NCBI RefSeq assembly: GCF_032854445.1
Contig: NC_088304.1
Coordinates: 28,405,732 to 28,469,731 of the forward strand
Direction of reading: 5' to 3'
Source: Liolophura sinensis
Lineage: Eukaryota; Mollusca; Polyplacophora; Chitonida; Chitonidae
Length of the DNA: 64,000 nt
The translations under genes were made by a program, and so were the position numbers. Below the pieces are notes generated by a model, which was not told the DNA's origin, ran no database searches, and was given only the letters and a program-made list of their open reading frames with translations. Below, one piece after another: positions 38,101 to 48,197 of this stretch. Positions within the stretch are counted from its first letter, which is position 1. Each line of letters starts with the position of its first letter.

Positions 38101-41100
38101 TAGAATATTCCTTTCCCTTGATGACTTCTTCTGTTAGTACGAAACCGTTCTAATAACGTACATATTATATATTCTTAGTTCTGTACTGACCTGTGTTAAG
38201 CGTCGTTTTCAGAACTGACCTTGTGATAATTGAGCCGGAACGTCCATTTTGCTTCATGTTTAGTATACGAATATGTGGTTTTAACACAACCATCGATTTA
38301 TATATCAACTTTCATCTGAATCGTTAGAGCAGCCCGGAAGGCGATTACACGTGACTCCTACCCCACGCACACATGGCTGAAAGGTCAAACAGAGTTTGCA
38401 TGGCGGCAGTAGAAACATTTCAGTCCTCCAATCCTGGTTGGTTGAAATTGATAAAATGACGGAGCTTTCTCAATGTTCGCGGTTTTACTTATATTAAGTT
38501 GTGATATCGTGGTTATACAACATCGCAAAATGAAAAGGGAACGACAAAATAAAACAAGAAAAGGAAATACAGACAGAAAAGTAAATAAGTAAGAAAGCAG
38601 ATAATAAATAATCGATGGTAATGGTCACATGGTTATATTAAATATGCACATCACCATCTATCCAGTAAAATTTGTCCCCACGTTCTTTTGCACTAGTCCA
38701 TAATCGTACTACTACAATTCCATCCGCCAGCAAAGTAGCACCCGCTTTTTCCTTATCGTCCGCCTTAAAGAGCGCGCCACCATTCACTTTGCACATATTG
38801 ACTGCGTCTGTCCACGTCACTCTCGTCTGGTGTATGGTGTAGCAGAAGTTTCCATGAATCACGTTCGCCCATCCTTCAAGGCTGTTACACCAAGCGACAT
38901 TTGCATTCTTGTCAAGGCGAAGTTCTGAAATAGCGTGTGTTACAAGTTTCAACAGGACATTCACCTTATTACAAGTTGATTTATTAGTATGATACTCGTG
39001 ACATTTCTATACACGAAGTGTTGGGTCTTTGATGATCTACTGGCGTTAAATAATCCCCATATTGCTGAAGCGGTGAAGGAAATCTATCCGCCTTCATTGG
39101 ATTTTAAGGAGACAACAGACAGTCCTGATGGTACATCTTATTTGGATCTATATCTGTACAAAGACGAACAAGGTCTCCTTTCACGCCGCCTTTACGACAA
39201 AACGGATAATTTCAATTTTGATATTTGTAAATTATCCGTATTTAGATAGCAATGTACCAAAGGGTCCTGCATATGGCGTATACATATCTCGCCTTGTAGC
39301 ATTTGTCAGATCTTGCGTTAATTGTGATGACTGTAATCTGCGTCACAAGTTGCTAGTTCAAAAACTAGTTTGTCAAGGATACTCCATCAAACGCCTTCAT
39401 TCTAAGTTTCTCAAATTTTACAATGAGTATAACACTCTCGTTGGCAGGTATGGGCAGAGCGTTCAGAATCTCTGGCGATCGGCATTGTGATCAACCACAT
39501 AGACGGCGCTGTTATCCCTATGTACATATTTATCACGTACATGGTATTTAACAACATAGATGGCGCTGGTTCCCCAGTGTAACCGTCTAGCTTGTATGTC
39601 ATGTGTAACGTCATAGATGGCGCCTCTTGTAGCATGAGATCTTTACATATTAAAGGGAAAGACTTAATCGTCCGTTACTTTTTAATCACAATCTGATCGG
39701 TTAGGGTCTGTAACGCTCGTCATTTTCAAACTGTATCTAATACCGCTTAACCTGGGGCTAGGGGCCGTAAAGGTAGCTATGCTAATTACATCAGTATGAT
39801 GCCTTTATGAACAGTTGCAATTAAAGCGCGACTGAGATACTTGTTTAATTGTTATTTGACATGGAACTCATTCACGGACCACGAATTTGAACTTTGATAT
39901 GGAATTCATGCCTGGGATATTCATTGTCTGCCCGGCATCGTTGAAAACTGATGACCGCTTATTCTCTTGTGTGTTACCGGCTTTATTTCTTATTTGTATA
40001 ATTTCTTACACACCTTTGTCTTTGGGAGTTAGTGTTAAACGTTGTTTTGGAAATGGATCTTGCGATTATCGACTTGGAACGCCCTTTACGGACTACAAAT
40101 GGTATAGGAATGTCGGTCTTGGCGCTTATATTTCCCGTATTACTGTTATGACCTGGATGTATTCATAGACTATTCCATAATTATTTGAGAGAATTTTGAG
40201 AGAAATTTTATACTGGCGAAATGAAAAGAAATGTCTTCAGTTGGATTGCTTTTCCAGTTTTTTCTTGCGATTAGTGACCTGGAACCTGGATCTTGTTCAA
40301 CGGCTGGTATACGAATGTTCGACCCATAGAGTTTTTTGTATTATTTATTGATATCATTCGGATTTATAACCTTTCTATTTTACTCTTACGATAATAAACC
40401 ATCGCTCTTCAGCTAGTGCCTGTTAGTTTCAAGCTGAGCCAGAAATAGAACGAAAGAGTAAATAAATGATTAGGGCTTAACCTCAAAGCGGCATTATGTT
40501 AGTTAAAACTAGTTAATTACAATATTTGAGATTATTGATGTTAGAAAACATACGTTCATACATAATGAAGAAGTTTTTTTATACATGCCAACAGTCCTCA
40601 AATATCTAATGACAGCATTGTTCAAAGAAATCGAATATATAGCCGACAGTGTAGATTCTTTGTGGAACATAGAGATGGTCCCTACAAGCAGCTATGATGT
40701 GTTTGATGCCTTACCAGGCACCATACACAACGTAGCAGTGCTTCCATCAGTAAAAAAAGATGTGTTTTAAACGCCAGACACCTCGTTAAAACTACATCGT
40801 CTCTTGAGTCATACCATTCATATAAGAATAATAGCCAAAGACTGACTGAATAACATCCAGCTTTTCTGGACTTGTACGTCCCCTTGATCCTGCCAAAAGA
40901 TACAAACATACTTAAAAATATCGGTACAGGAAAGCGAGCTGGTGCGTATCACTGCCCGTTGGGCGTGGGAGACATGATGGTAGTGCCTGCCTTAATTGTT
41001 CAGGGGTGTTAGACACACGTTCTGATGTTCATTTAGGATGGTGTCTCTTTTCAGTTTGGATAACTGTCTTACGGATAACCTTCCATGTATTTGTATAATA

Positions 41101-41471
41101 TGTATGTACATGTGTTTACTCGACGATCATAGGACGGTGATTGTGTTTAACGTGTACAGAGATAGTTTCATGCGATGCACACTGTTAATTTTTGAAATGT
41201 TCTCAGATAAACTGATCACAGGCAACGCAGTCAGATGGAAATCAGTCTGTATATTGAAAGCCTTTCCTGAGAGTTTGGTCATGTACTATTACAAATCAGA
41301 CGTTCGGCAATAGATCTTATTATTGACCTGATTGCTACAACATACTGACAGTGCATGTGTACGCGACATAATTCTACAGATGAAATTGTGTCAGATTAAC
41401 TTACCATTGTCACTGTAGACTAAGGGTATCGCTGAGAGAATGACGAAAATATGCCCACACTTCAGACACAT
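31483..41471 (-). CDS. Secreted C-type lectin-like protein with PAN-like C-terminus (four-exon model)
   Basis: I assembled this gene from splice signals. Exons on the minus strand are 41471-41405, 38924-38655, 35040-34864 and 31700-31483. Their total is 732 bp, which gives 243 residues plus a stop. All three introns are GT-AG and phase 1. Predicted layout: signal peptide at about residues 1-20, C-type lectin-like domain at about 35-170, and a cysteine-rich PAN/apple-like module at about 172-243. The six lectin cysteines (35, 50, 67, 139, 161, 169) fit the long-form fold with three disulfides. The canonical Ca/sugar motifs are degraded: EPN reads EMN at 128-130, and the WND position reads WWG at 155-157. 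Such proteins are commonly secreted pattern-recognition or mucus proteins; binding here is unknown. An additional exon in the 31.7-34.8 kb intron cannot be excluded. No other gene shares these exons. Confidence 0.75.
32031..32230. repeat. (TATG)n/(TG)n microsatellite
   Basis: About 200 bp of tatgtatg mixed with tgtgtg, ahead of a short T-rich end. The YVCMYVC and THTYIHT frames on both strands are artefacts. Confidence 0.95.
32900..33275. repeat. 71-bp degenerate tandem array
   Basis: The mark gct(g/c)tggttct recurs at about 32969, 33040, 33111 and 33182 (period 71), each followed by tgc-tgca-gtttcgacggttgc and cttcaccacaaccatt-like segments. Well diverged, in lectin intron 3. Confidence 0.8.
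33855..34080 (+). mobile_element. Retroelement 3'-end remnant
   Basis: Matches 39345-39520: tcacaagttgttgttgcaaa, ttctt(g)ggttttaca and agagcgtccagaacctctgg, then cgtcgtgttgaatta. Heavily diverged. It lies in lectin intron 3. Confidence 0.55.
34236..34430 (+). repeat. Dispersed ~220-bp repeat
   Basis: Contains acagcatagagagtaaa, agctggcaa, gtgtaaatgcttacatggtagcaaaatacac and gcttaagcagaattaggtaaaaaaaa. It lies inside lectin intron 3. Confidence 0.55.
34864..35040 (-). CDS. Lectin exon 3: C-terminal half of C-type lectin-like domain
   Basis: The acceptor is tttacccttag and the donor is GTAAGG. The exon is 177 bp (phase 1-1). It completes the WIDG-TPV strand and encodes LWAKSFSSEMNSW, the conserved cysteines (LSC, KYAC) and the closing YPYACE. 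Where EPN or QPD would sit it has EMN, and WND is lost (WWG), so canonical calcium-dependent sugar binding is doubtful. Confidence 0.8.
35165..35335 (+). repeat. Dispersed ~220-bp repeat, partial
   Basis: Shares gtataaatacttaagtagtagcaatttgcaca and ggcctaagcagaattagg with the other copies. It lies in lectin intron 2 just upstream of exon 3. Confidence 0.45.
36905..37265 (-). mobile_element. Retroelement 3'-tail remnant
   Basis: Shares aacgaacattcatataccag, caataatcgcaag-like segments and caaagcggcggtctaattcaa with 58.6-58.98 kb; the reverse complement resembles the tail near 40.3 kb (ggtatacgaatgt). It lies in lectin intron 2. Confidence 0.5.
37895..38290 (+). mobile_element. Possible retroelement 3'-tail remnant
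   Basis: Weak resemblance to the same family: ggcgatgtattcattgcgttgaa against ggcgttggggcgctatattcgtcgtgttgaa at 34.0 kb, and acgtccattttgcttcatgtttag against the 40.0-kb tail. It lies just downstream of lectin exon 2, in intron 2. Confidence 0.3.
38655..38924 (-). CDS. Lectin exon 2: N-terminal half of C-type lectin-like domain
   Basis: The acceptor is cacgctatttcag before 38924 and the donor is GTGATG after 38655. The exon is 270 bp, phase 1 at both ends. It encodes the CNSLEGW start, NFCY, the alpha-helix segment WTDAVNMCKVNGGAL, then RLWTSA and the FYWIDG strand, all standard C-type lectin landmarks in order. The reading frame opens further upstream, but the splice acceptor makes that part intronic. 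Inserted retroelement sequence begins only about 65 bp upstream, inside intron 1. Confidence 0.8.
38989..40335 (+). pseudogene. Retroelement reverse-transcriptase C-terminus and 3' tail
   Basis: The frame reads DDLLALNNPHIAEAVKEIYP, then SYLDLYLYKDEQG and LYDKTDNFNFDI. After an extra T near 39223-39226 it continues as YPYLDSNVPKGPAYGVYISR, QGYSIKRLHSKFLKFYNEYN and RYGQSVQNLW, ending at 39490. I recognise this as the C-terminal part of a reverse-transcriptase polyprotein common in marine invertebrates; the clade is uncertain (non-LTR or Penelope-like). The 3' tail, homologous to pieces at 26.5 and 36.9 kb, extends to about 40335. It sits in intron 1 of the lectin gene on the opposite strand. 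Confidence 0.65.
39490..39640. repeat. Short repeat of catagatggcgc
   Basis: (a/g)acatagacggcgctgttatc, caacatagatggcgctggtt and cgtcatagatggcgcctctt recur about 60-70 bp apart directly after the RT frame, inside the retroelement tail. Confidence 0.5.
41405..41471 (-). CDS. Lectin exon 1: signal peptide
   Basis: ATG at 41471 opens 22 codons starting MCLKCGHIFVILSAIPLVYS, a short polar start followed by a hydrophobic core and small residues suited to signal peptidase. The exon ends in a strong GTAAGT donor after the first base of codon 23 (phase 1), matching the phase of the next exon. It is too short to stand out as an open frame and was found by looking upstream of the lectin domain. Confidence 0.7.
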
Positions 41472-42116
41472 TTCCTAACAGTTTGCACCAGTAATGTTAG
41501 GAGTTCTCGACCAGATGCTTCCCTGAAGTTCGTGGATTGTGGTAGTGACATCAAAACAACACTGCATAATGCACAACTGCTTACGTGAGGTTAGAAATAA
41601 TACATGAGTATACCCCGACTGATGTTTTAACGTTGGGTAGAGATCGATAAGGAAGATTATTTAGTCTCGTGTAGAACATTGTAATAAGTACCTAATAAGA
41701 TCAAAAGGTCTGGCAAGGCTGGTCGTCACCGTAGAACTCAATGTGCTGAGAACCGAATTAACTGCGTATTGTGTAACAGTCTGCTCCACTTAGGAACTGT
41801 TGGAGACATTCTTGGGCTGGGCAGTATCTTTAAAGTTGAGTACACGGCTTATTAACATATACATTTAAGGTTTTTTCCACAGCAATCAAAGTTTGTGTAA
41901 TTGCCCCTAAACGGGAAAACGAAATTGGCACAGATCATTCAGGTGGCAACTCCTGAATCCAACAGACAGGCTGCACCAGTTGAAGTTTGTGCCACAGGTA
42001 AAAATCTTCCTAAATTCAGCAGTGACAGGTTGGCAGAAACGTAGAACTGGTTAGCACTATAATAACAATTCAGGTTAGTGAAAAAACCAGTCTCGCCTGA
42101 ATGTTATCATACGGAA

Positions 42117-42122
42117 TATATA

Positions 42123-42172
<50 letters not shown>
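42117..42172. repeat. (TA)n microsatellite
   Basis: About 27 TA units with one interruption. Confidence 0.95.
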
Positions 42173-42175
<3 letters not shown>

Positions 42176-42303
42176 ACGCCCGGAGAAGACGTCAACATGA
42201 GAACTATTTAAAACATCAACCCTTTCGCAAAGTTTATTCCGTTCTTTTTCAAACTGGGTTCCGAAAATGCAATATTTCCCTCTCCCTAACAAAAAGCTAA
42301 GAC

Positions 42304-42563
42304 CTCCATGGCTTGTCTGGTTAGCGCGCTAGTGCAGCGTAATTACCCAGGAGCCTCTCACCAATGCGGTCACTGTGAGTTCAAGTCCAGCCATGCTGGC
42401 TACCTTTCCGGCCGCACGTGGGAAGGTCTATAAGCAACCTACGGATGGTCGTGGGTTTCCACCAGACTCTTCCCGGTTTCCTCCCCCCAATGGTGCTGAC
42501 CGCCGTCGTATAAGTGAAATATTCTTGAGTACGGCGTAAAACACCAATCAAAAAAATAAATAA
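42304..42563 (+). mobile_element. SINE A, near full length
   Basis: ccatggcttgtctggttagc (A-box region), gtgagttcaagtccagccat, cccggtttcctcccccaatg and gagtacggcgtaaaacacca with an A-rich tail. Confidence 0.88.
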
Positions 42564-42569
42564 TGTAAA

Positions 42570-44780
42570 GCTCCCTGTTTCACCAAACTTGTATCTTCTG
42601 CCTTACGTAAGGCATACGAGAAGTAGAGCCGTTTTGGGAAAATTACCGTTATAAAACTGTTAAACATTCAGGCATGAAGCATATATGGATTTTTAAAAGT
42701 TCCAACCATCTCAACGAAAGAACTAGACGCTGAAATACAGGAACCGTATAAGTACGTCCCCACTTGGGATTTCTGTACTGTCTACTCTGTTATTCCGGGC
42801 AAAAATCGAATTAATGGTATTTCATCACTAATTGTATCTGTGTTTAATACAACTGGGCGCCGCTACATGAATATCAGTCTACAAAGCTTTCTTTAACTTC
42901 ACTACATACAAAAGTTACCATTCATTGCTTGTTTCGTTTAACCGAGAGTGGCTTGAAATTCTTATGAATAATGTGACAGGAAGTTGTCTGTATTAAATTT
43001 GTATTATAACCAATGAGAAGGCTAGAATTTAGGGTCAGCTCCACCCATACTGCCCAAAAAGTATAGGACTGAATTTGTAGGAATGGTAAAGATGCCCTCA
43101 TATGATCTTCTTAATCTGACCGGCTAAGATCAAGAGATGAAAACAGATGAAGCTCCATGTACTGATGTTAGCACGGTGATACAGATACAGCATGTAAAGG
43201 AATGTACAGAATTCTCATAATTTTGAGACAGTACTAAATCGGTACACATCATACAACGTTTTAGTGCAAATGGACTGGCAGTCGTAACTACTGTGCTGTA
43301 GATGCTTAGTGCGGGAGGAGGTACAGAGTACCGGGGGGTGGGGGGGACGATTCTAGTGCAAGTGGACTGGCGATACTGAGTACTGCACAACATAGAGGAA
43401 ATACATACCAAGCACTTGGAGGAATGAACTTATATTGGATTTGCCATGACATACACATGAGTATAAAAGCTGGATAAGGCCATTGCCGTATCATCGTATC
43501 ATTGTACCATTAATTCTAAAAGGAGAATTGTCAAGCGATTGCACTCTACTAGCAGTTCACATTTACAAATGTATTACCCCTGTCAGGAGAATATCTCAAC
43601 CAATAGAAGTGAAATATTCTTGAGTATGGCGTAAAACACCGATCAAATAAATAAATATCAACCTACGAAACATCGAGTGGTGTGCACGTGGTGGCAATTT
43701 GTACTAGACTCCATGTTTTTAGAACAGGGTGGGATATAAGTGTCCAGATACGGGACTAGAAACAACACCATCTTGGCCGTAAGAGGTCTGCACTATAAAG
43801 CGGTTTTGCCCCCTACAAATTTTGACCGTGCTACAAGGGGACACTACCGTGATATTGTAGTGTTGAAAGCAACAATACGCCCTAATAAAAACAACTAGTA
43901 AACAACAAAAACCCAATAAAAAATCGATAAGTGGCTATTGTTATAGCAACGATAAAAAAGAAAGGAGAGGAGGTCTACAGGCTAAGATGTTGAATTTCTG
44001 CTGAACGGTGAAAGAGGAACATTCCCTAGATCAATCGACCACACAACTGTAGTGTTTGGTTTTATACTTATGTGGTACAAATAGACATAGAAGACGCCGT
44101 TTTGTTCCAAAAACACGCAAATAGATTGCCATCGGAAAGAATGACGAAAACATATGTATACGACCGGAAAACTTGGCTTTGCACGGTCGAGTAACGATCA
44201 AATTAGGAGCTCTGGTCAAGCGTTGGTAATAAGTTTGCCAACCCTTACGTATTTGTTTCATATTCCTGTCAAACTGTTCTTGTTCAACAGGAGAGTTATA
44301 AACGACCTGCACTGGATGCCCAGAAACAAGCTTGCAAAGCATCACTATTGACATTTTATATTGGGTCCAAAGTAACAAATGGAATTTGATCCAGCATATG
44401 ATAACAGCAATGTTTTCAAAGCTTTATTCATCAATGGAAAGACAATTTTCGAATAAAATCTTTATCGCTCAACAAAAACGGAACATACATGAATTTTCAA
44501 AACCACTTGCAAAAAAGAAGACCACTAATTTGTACTTAAGTAATGATCAAAGACTTCAGAACAATTATACAGGTGCTTCTTGTTCACCATTTAGAAACAA
44601 ACGCCATCCATTTAGCACATTTCTTTATACCTTTACCACTAATACAATATTCTTTGCTGCGAATGTTGTTTTATATTTTTTTGAGTTTTTAAATTTCATC
44701 CACACATGTGATGAATGAAAACTCAGTTGACTACTAAAGTATAACATCATACATGTATTAATCCATTTAAACCATATATA
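42570..44780. other. Unassigned DNA
   Basis: Aside from the SINE tail at 43.6 kb, nothing firm. A G-run tract lies at 43333-43347. The two flanking copies of tagtgcaa(a/g)tggactggc (43262 and 43353) are a short direct repeat. Frames of 93-128 codons at 43130, 44031 and 44332 have no recognised domain. Confidence 0.45.
43604..43648 (+). mobile_element. SINE A, 3' tail only
   Basis: gaagtgaaatattcttgagt, atggcgtaaaacaccgatca and (AAAT)n. Confidence 0.75.
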
Positions 44781-44789
44781 CATCTATAG

Positions 44790-45025
44790 TAATTTAAAAC
44801 GTACAGCATAGACAGAAAAACCAGAGCAGCGACGACAGTGTGATCGCTGACAAACGCTTACACGTAACCATTGAAATACGGGCTCCTGTCAATTTACCTC
44901 ATTCAGGGTTTTATTTCAACTGTTCATGTAAATGCATAAATAGTAGCAAATTACACAACCCTTGCACCTGACTTAAGTGCAATGAGGTAAAAAAAAATGC
45001 AGGGATATAAATGCAATTTATTAGA
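44790..45025 (+). repeat. Dispersed ~220-bp repeat
   Basis: Starts cgtacagcatagacagaaa, contains agagcagcgacgacagtgtg and gtaaatgcataaatagtagc, and ends aaatgcaatttattagac. It is followed directly by a SINE tail. Confidence 0.6.
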
Positions 45026-45039
45026 CTTCACTGGTTTAG

Positions 45040-45440
45040 AATTAAGGTACGACGTTAAACCAAAAGCACTCACTCACTCTTGAATTAAGTCATTCTCATG
45101 GTGACCGCTTCCGTGGTCTGGTGAGGTCCTTGGATCAGACCCGTGTCATACTTTCAAAACGGTACTTGTTGCAGCATCGCTTGGCGCTCGGCAATTTGCA
45201 GTTAGGGCAAGCAAACATGACTGTTTGGCCCGGTGTCAGTATATAATGTGATTGGGTGAGTGTGTCATGTATGGTGTCTTCGGCGTGATACTTCAATGGC
45301 TGCAGAACTAAGGCGGCATGGTCTCACCTTACCACAAGAAGATATAATATATGTATACACACCTAATGACTCCTCGTCGTCGTATGAATGAACAGTTGTT
45401 AAGTGCGACTAAGTGCGTTAAGTGTTAAAGGCAAAGCATA
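45040..45440 (+). mobile_element. SINE B tail followed by a third SINE-like element (C)
   Basis: 45047-45080 is a SINE B tail (gtacgacgttaaaccaaaag and cactcactcact). The next part (acttgttgcagcatcgcttg, ttggcccggtgtcagtatat, gatacttcaatggctgcaga) ends with cgtcgtcgtatgaatgaaca and gttaagtgcgact, and resembles a related mollusc-type SINE without a clear tRNA head. Confidence 0.6.
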
Positions 45441-46009
45441 CATACAATCTGCTGGATATATCACACGCAAGGACATCGTTTTTTTTTCTGTTTACAGTAT
45501 TATTTCACGCTTATGAGAACCCATGTCTAGAAACTATTAAAGCGCCCGTCCACAGTTTCATTATTAAGCATAGTATTATTTCGTAATCTGTTTCATTTTT
45601 TATGTTAGTAAATATTGTGATTTTACCATTCAGCTGTGTAATTACTAAACTTCATAACTAATGTCAGAATCATGTGCTGACGGAAAACGAGACAATACGA
45701 ATTCTAATCAACTCTTTGCAAAGCCGTAGTAAAACACACATAAGTATTTCACCTTTCACCTTGGAATGACGTCATTTTTACAACACGAAAATACCACAAA
45801 AGACTGAAAAACAGAAAATCACCGAATTAACACATAAAGACTCGGTGTTAACACATAATTACCCTTTTTATATTAAATTGAGCTTCACAAATTTCACTGA
45901 ACGTTTCTCTTTGGCAATGGATACTTTTTTCACATCCTGCCTTCACTGTGTACAAATTGGTAATGATTCCTTGTTACATGATACATGTGGCGCTTTTCTT
46001 TGTCCTTAG

Positions 46010-46330
46010 TGTAACATTTATTCTAGACACTACTGGTAAGTGTCCAGTTGTTACAAGATGTTTTCTTCCCCCTTCGTGTAGCCATTACACTATTAATTAT
46101 TGAGTTTCTATTTGTTATATTTTGTTTTTCTTCCTGTGTAACGTTGATAAATTTCCAGTTGTATTTTTTCTTCTTCTCCTTTGAAAAGCCAGCAAAACGC
46201 TCATGAGTTTCTTCTTTTATTCTGCCTTTTTGTAGCCACCACACCGTTGGTTGGTTTTTAGTTGTTATATATTCTTTCTCGTCTTTTTTGTACCCGCCAT
46301 TGTCCACACCTTTGTTCGGTTTTCAGTTCA
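46010..46330. repeat. Degenerate T-rich repeats downstream of the GPCR
   Basis: Lying just past the GPCR stop, this stretch has about three degenerate units built on ttttgtagcca(c/t)(c/t)acacc and gttgttatat(at)ttctttt. A minus-strand open frame here (K/E/N-rich) is probably a by-product of T-rich repeats and is more likely 3' UTR or intergenic. Confidence 0.35.
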
Positions 46331-46364
46331 AGGAAACCGCGGATCCTGAAGTGACACCGGAAGT

Positions 46365-47462
46365 CTAGCCACGAAGCACCTCTTCGGAACCGCGGCACGT
46401 GATCAGCGCTATGAACACACGACGGAAACGTCGACCGCTAACCACGTATAAAAGGAAATTGACGGCATGGTTGAAATTGGACAAAAAGTATACTAACGCG
46501 CCAACAAAGACGTAACATGCGTATTGATACACATCCGACTGAACATCCCAGTAGCGCTGGTATATGAAGAAAACGGCGTTTGGCGTGAGTAATAAGAAAC
46601 ATGCGATAGATGCTACTATCAACATAACAGTGACACTTTGATGCGGTCGCTTCGATTCTGCTGTTTGATTTGTGCTGCTTGTCATACACTCTTTTTTACG
46701 CGCGGACAGCCGCAGTCCAATGATAATCATGACGTTACAGAAAAGTAGAGTGGGCCAGGGCAGGAATAGGTAGATAGTGGAGTCCACCCAGGACCATGTG
46801 ACGAGAAAAGCCTCGAAATCTTTGTGTATTCCACAGTTCCACAAGCCGTTGGGTTGTTGGCGTTCGGAAGCGGCCACGCAGTAGGGTATGTTAAACAATG
46901 CCAGGCTGAGCAGCATACAGGTGACCGTGATCTTCGCTCGTTTTACCGTGCAGAGGCTGGCCACATTCAATGGAAACCAGACTGCGATGAATCGCTCAAT
47001 GGTTAAGGCCACCATGAGCCATACAGAGTATTGCACCAAAATGGAGCCTATGAAGAAGTAGAACTTACAACCAATTTCCCACACCCTGTATTCTAAATTC
47101 ACGATCATGAGGACGAACAGCTGTTTGTAGAAGAGTACGATAAAGTCAACTACGGCCAAAAAAGTGAGTAAAAAGATCGAGGAAGTCATCGGTTTGATTT
47201 TCATTAAGGTGACAATGCTGGCCAGGTTGCTTGGTATGCCGACGACGCTGCAGATGACGTTCTGGGAAGCCATTAAATGCATTCCAGCAACGTAGATTCC
47301 GTACTGATTGAGCAAGTCCTTAGGGAACTTAGAACCGCTGACGTGCTGAACAGCGGCTTCCGTGAAGTTGCTCATCTCTTCGGACGTATTGGACCACAAG
47401 GAATCGGTGTAGTTATCCATCAGTATGGTTACTGGATCGACTTTGCGTAAATTCTGAAACAT
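46365..47462 (-). CDS. Class A (rhodopsin-like) G-protein-coupled receptor
   Basis: A 365-residue frame from ATG 47462 (MFQNLRKV) contains seven hydrophobic helices at about 55-88, 93-117, 129-158, 178-198, 228-252, 275-300 and 312-340. The extracellular N-terminus has N-glycosylation sequons NYT, NTS and NFT. Landmarks: TM1 N79, TM2 LAVVD (D106), disulfide cysteines 132 and 210, ERF (156-158) in place of DRY, TM6 LLLTPN without CWxP, and TM7 NHAVNFLLY in place of NPxxY. These variants are typical of lophotrochozoan peptide or orphan receptors of the FMRFamide-receptor type; the ligand is unknown. The frame stays open upstream to a good acceptor (tacccttgcag before about 47481), so a 5' exon may exist. 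MDNYT at 47420 is an alternative start. Confidence 0.85.
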   Translation of the reverse strand: MFQNLRKVDPVTILMDNYTDSLWSNTSEEMSNFTEAAVQHVSGSKFPKDLLNQYGIYVAGMHLMASQNVICSVVGIPSNLASIVTLMKIKPMTSSIFLLTFLAVVDFIVLFYKQLFVLMIVNLEYRVWEIGCKFYFFIGSILVQYSVWLMVALTIERFIAVWFPLNVASLCTVKRAKITVTCMLLSLALFNIPYCVAASERQQPNGLWNCGIHKDFEAFLVTWSWVDSTIYLFLPWPTLLFCNVMIIIGLRLSARKKECMTSSTNQTAESKRPHQSVTVMLIVASIACFLLLTPNAVFFIYQRYWDVQSDVYQYACYVFVGALVYFLSNFNHAVNFLLYVVSGRRFRRVFIALITCRGSEEVLRG

Positions 47463-47483
47463 GCAAGAATAGCATCCCTGCAA

Positions 47484-48000
47484 GGGTACATATTTAACTT
47501 CATATTACTCTGTATTTTGCCTAACTCCTTTAACACATTAGATATAGAGAGGGGGCGCTGTCTAGTCCTTAAAGCCACCTGCATTTTAATCCATAAAGCA
47601 CTTCGACTAAGCAGGTCATCGACAGGGAATTGGTAGGTCCCAAACTCTTAGTGCTTGTGGGGACTTCAGTGGCAAAGAGCGCTGGAAGTTCGTTGGCCCT
47701 TTTGCGCAATCTATCTTTCCGTCGACGCAGGTGTGATCGTTCCCGTATAGTCTAAAGTACATAACAGATTATTTATCTTCCACCAGTATGATGTGCACAA
47801 CTATACCTTACATTTCAGGAAGTTTGTCAAAAATTTACAAAAGCTAAGTGAATGCACTCCGCATTCATTCATGCATAAAAGTGAGCGACATCGTACAAGT
47901 GAACATTTCGTAGGTATTTCATCAATCACCAATCCATTAAATAAAATATTTTTTTTAAAAATTGGTCATAAACATAACACTCTCTCACACGACCCTAATC
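47484..48000. other. Upstream of the GPCR exon, nothing assigned
   Basis: The minus-strand region that would hold the GPCR 5' intron and promoter. No second exon recognised. Confidence 0.4.
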
Positions 48001-48001
48001 G

Positions 48002-48197
48002 GGTCGTACTCAAGAATATTTCACTTATACGACGGCGGCCAGCATTATGGTGGGTGGAAACCGGGCACAGCCCGGGGGAAACCCACGACCATCCGCAGGC
48101 TGCTGAAAGACCTTCCCACGTACGGCCGGAGAGGAAGCCAGCATGAACTGGACTTGAACTCACAGCGACCGCATTGATGAGAGGCTCCTGGGTCCTG
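48002..48197 (-). mobile_element. SINE A, lacking tail and head
   Basis: gtactcaagaatatttcact through ggacttgaactcacagcgac and gaggctcctgggtc. Reverse orientation. Confidence 0.85.

Noticed and set aside
43719-43916. Small secreted protein starting MGFCCLLVVFIRAYCCF
   Set aside because: The start resembles a signal peptide, but the rest has no domain and the neighbourhood gives no supporting exons; likely chance.
46023-46307. 94-codon K/E/N-rich frame after the GPCR
   Set aside because: It arises from T-rich degenerate repeats on the other strand; no domain is seen.
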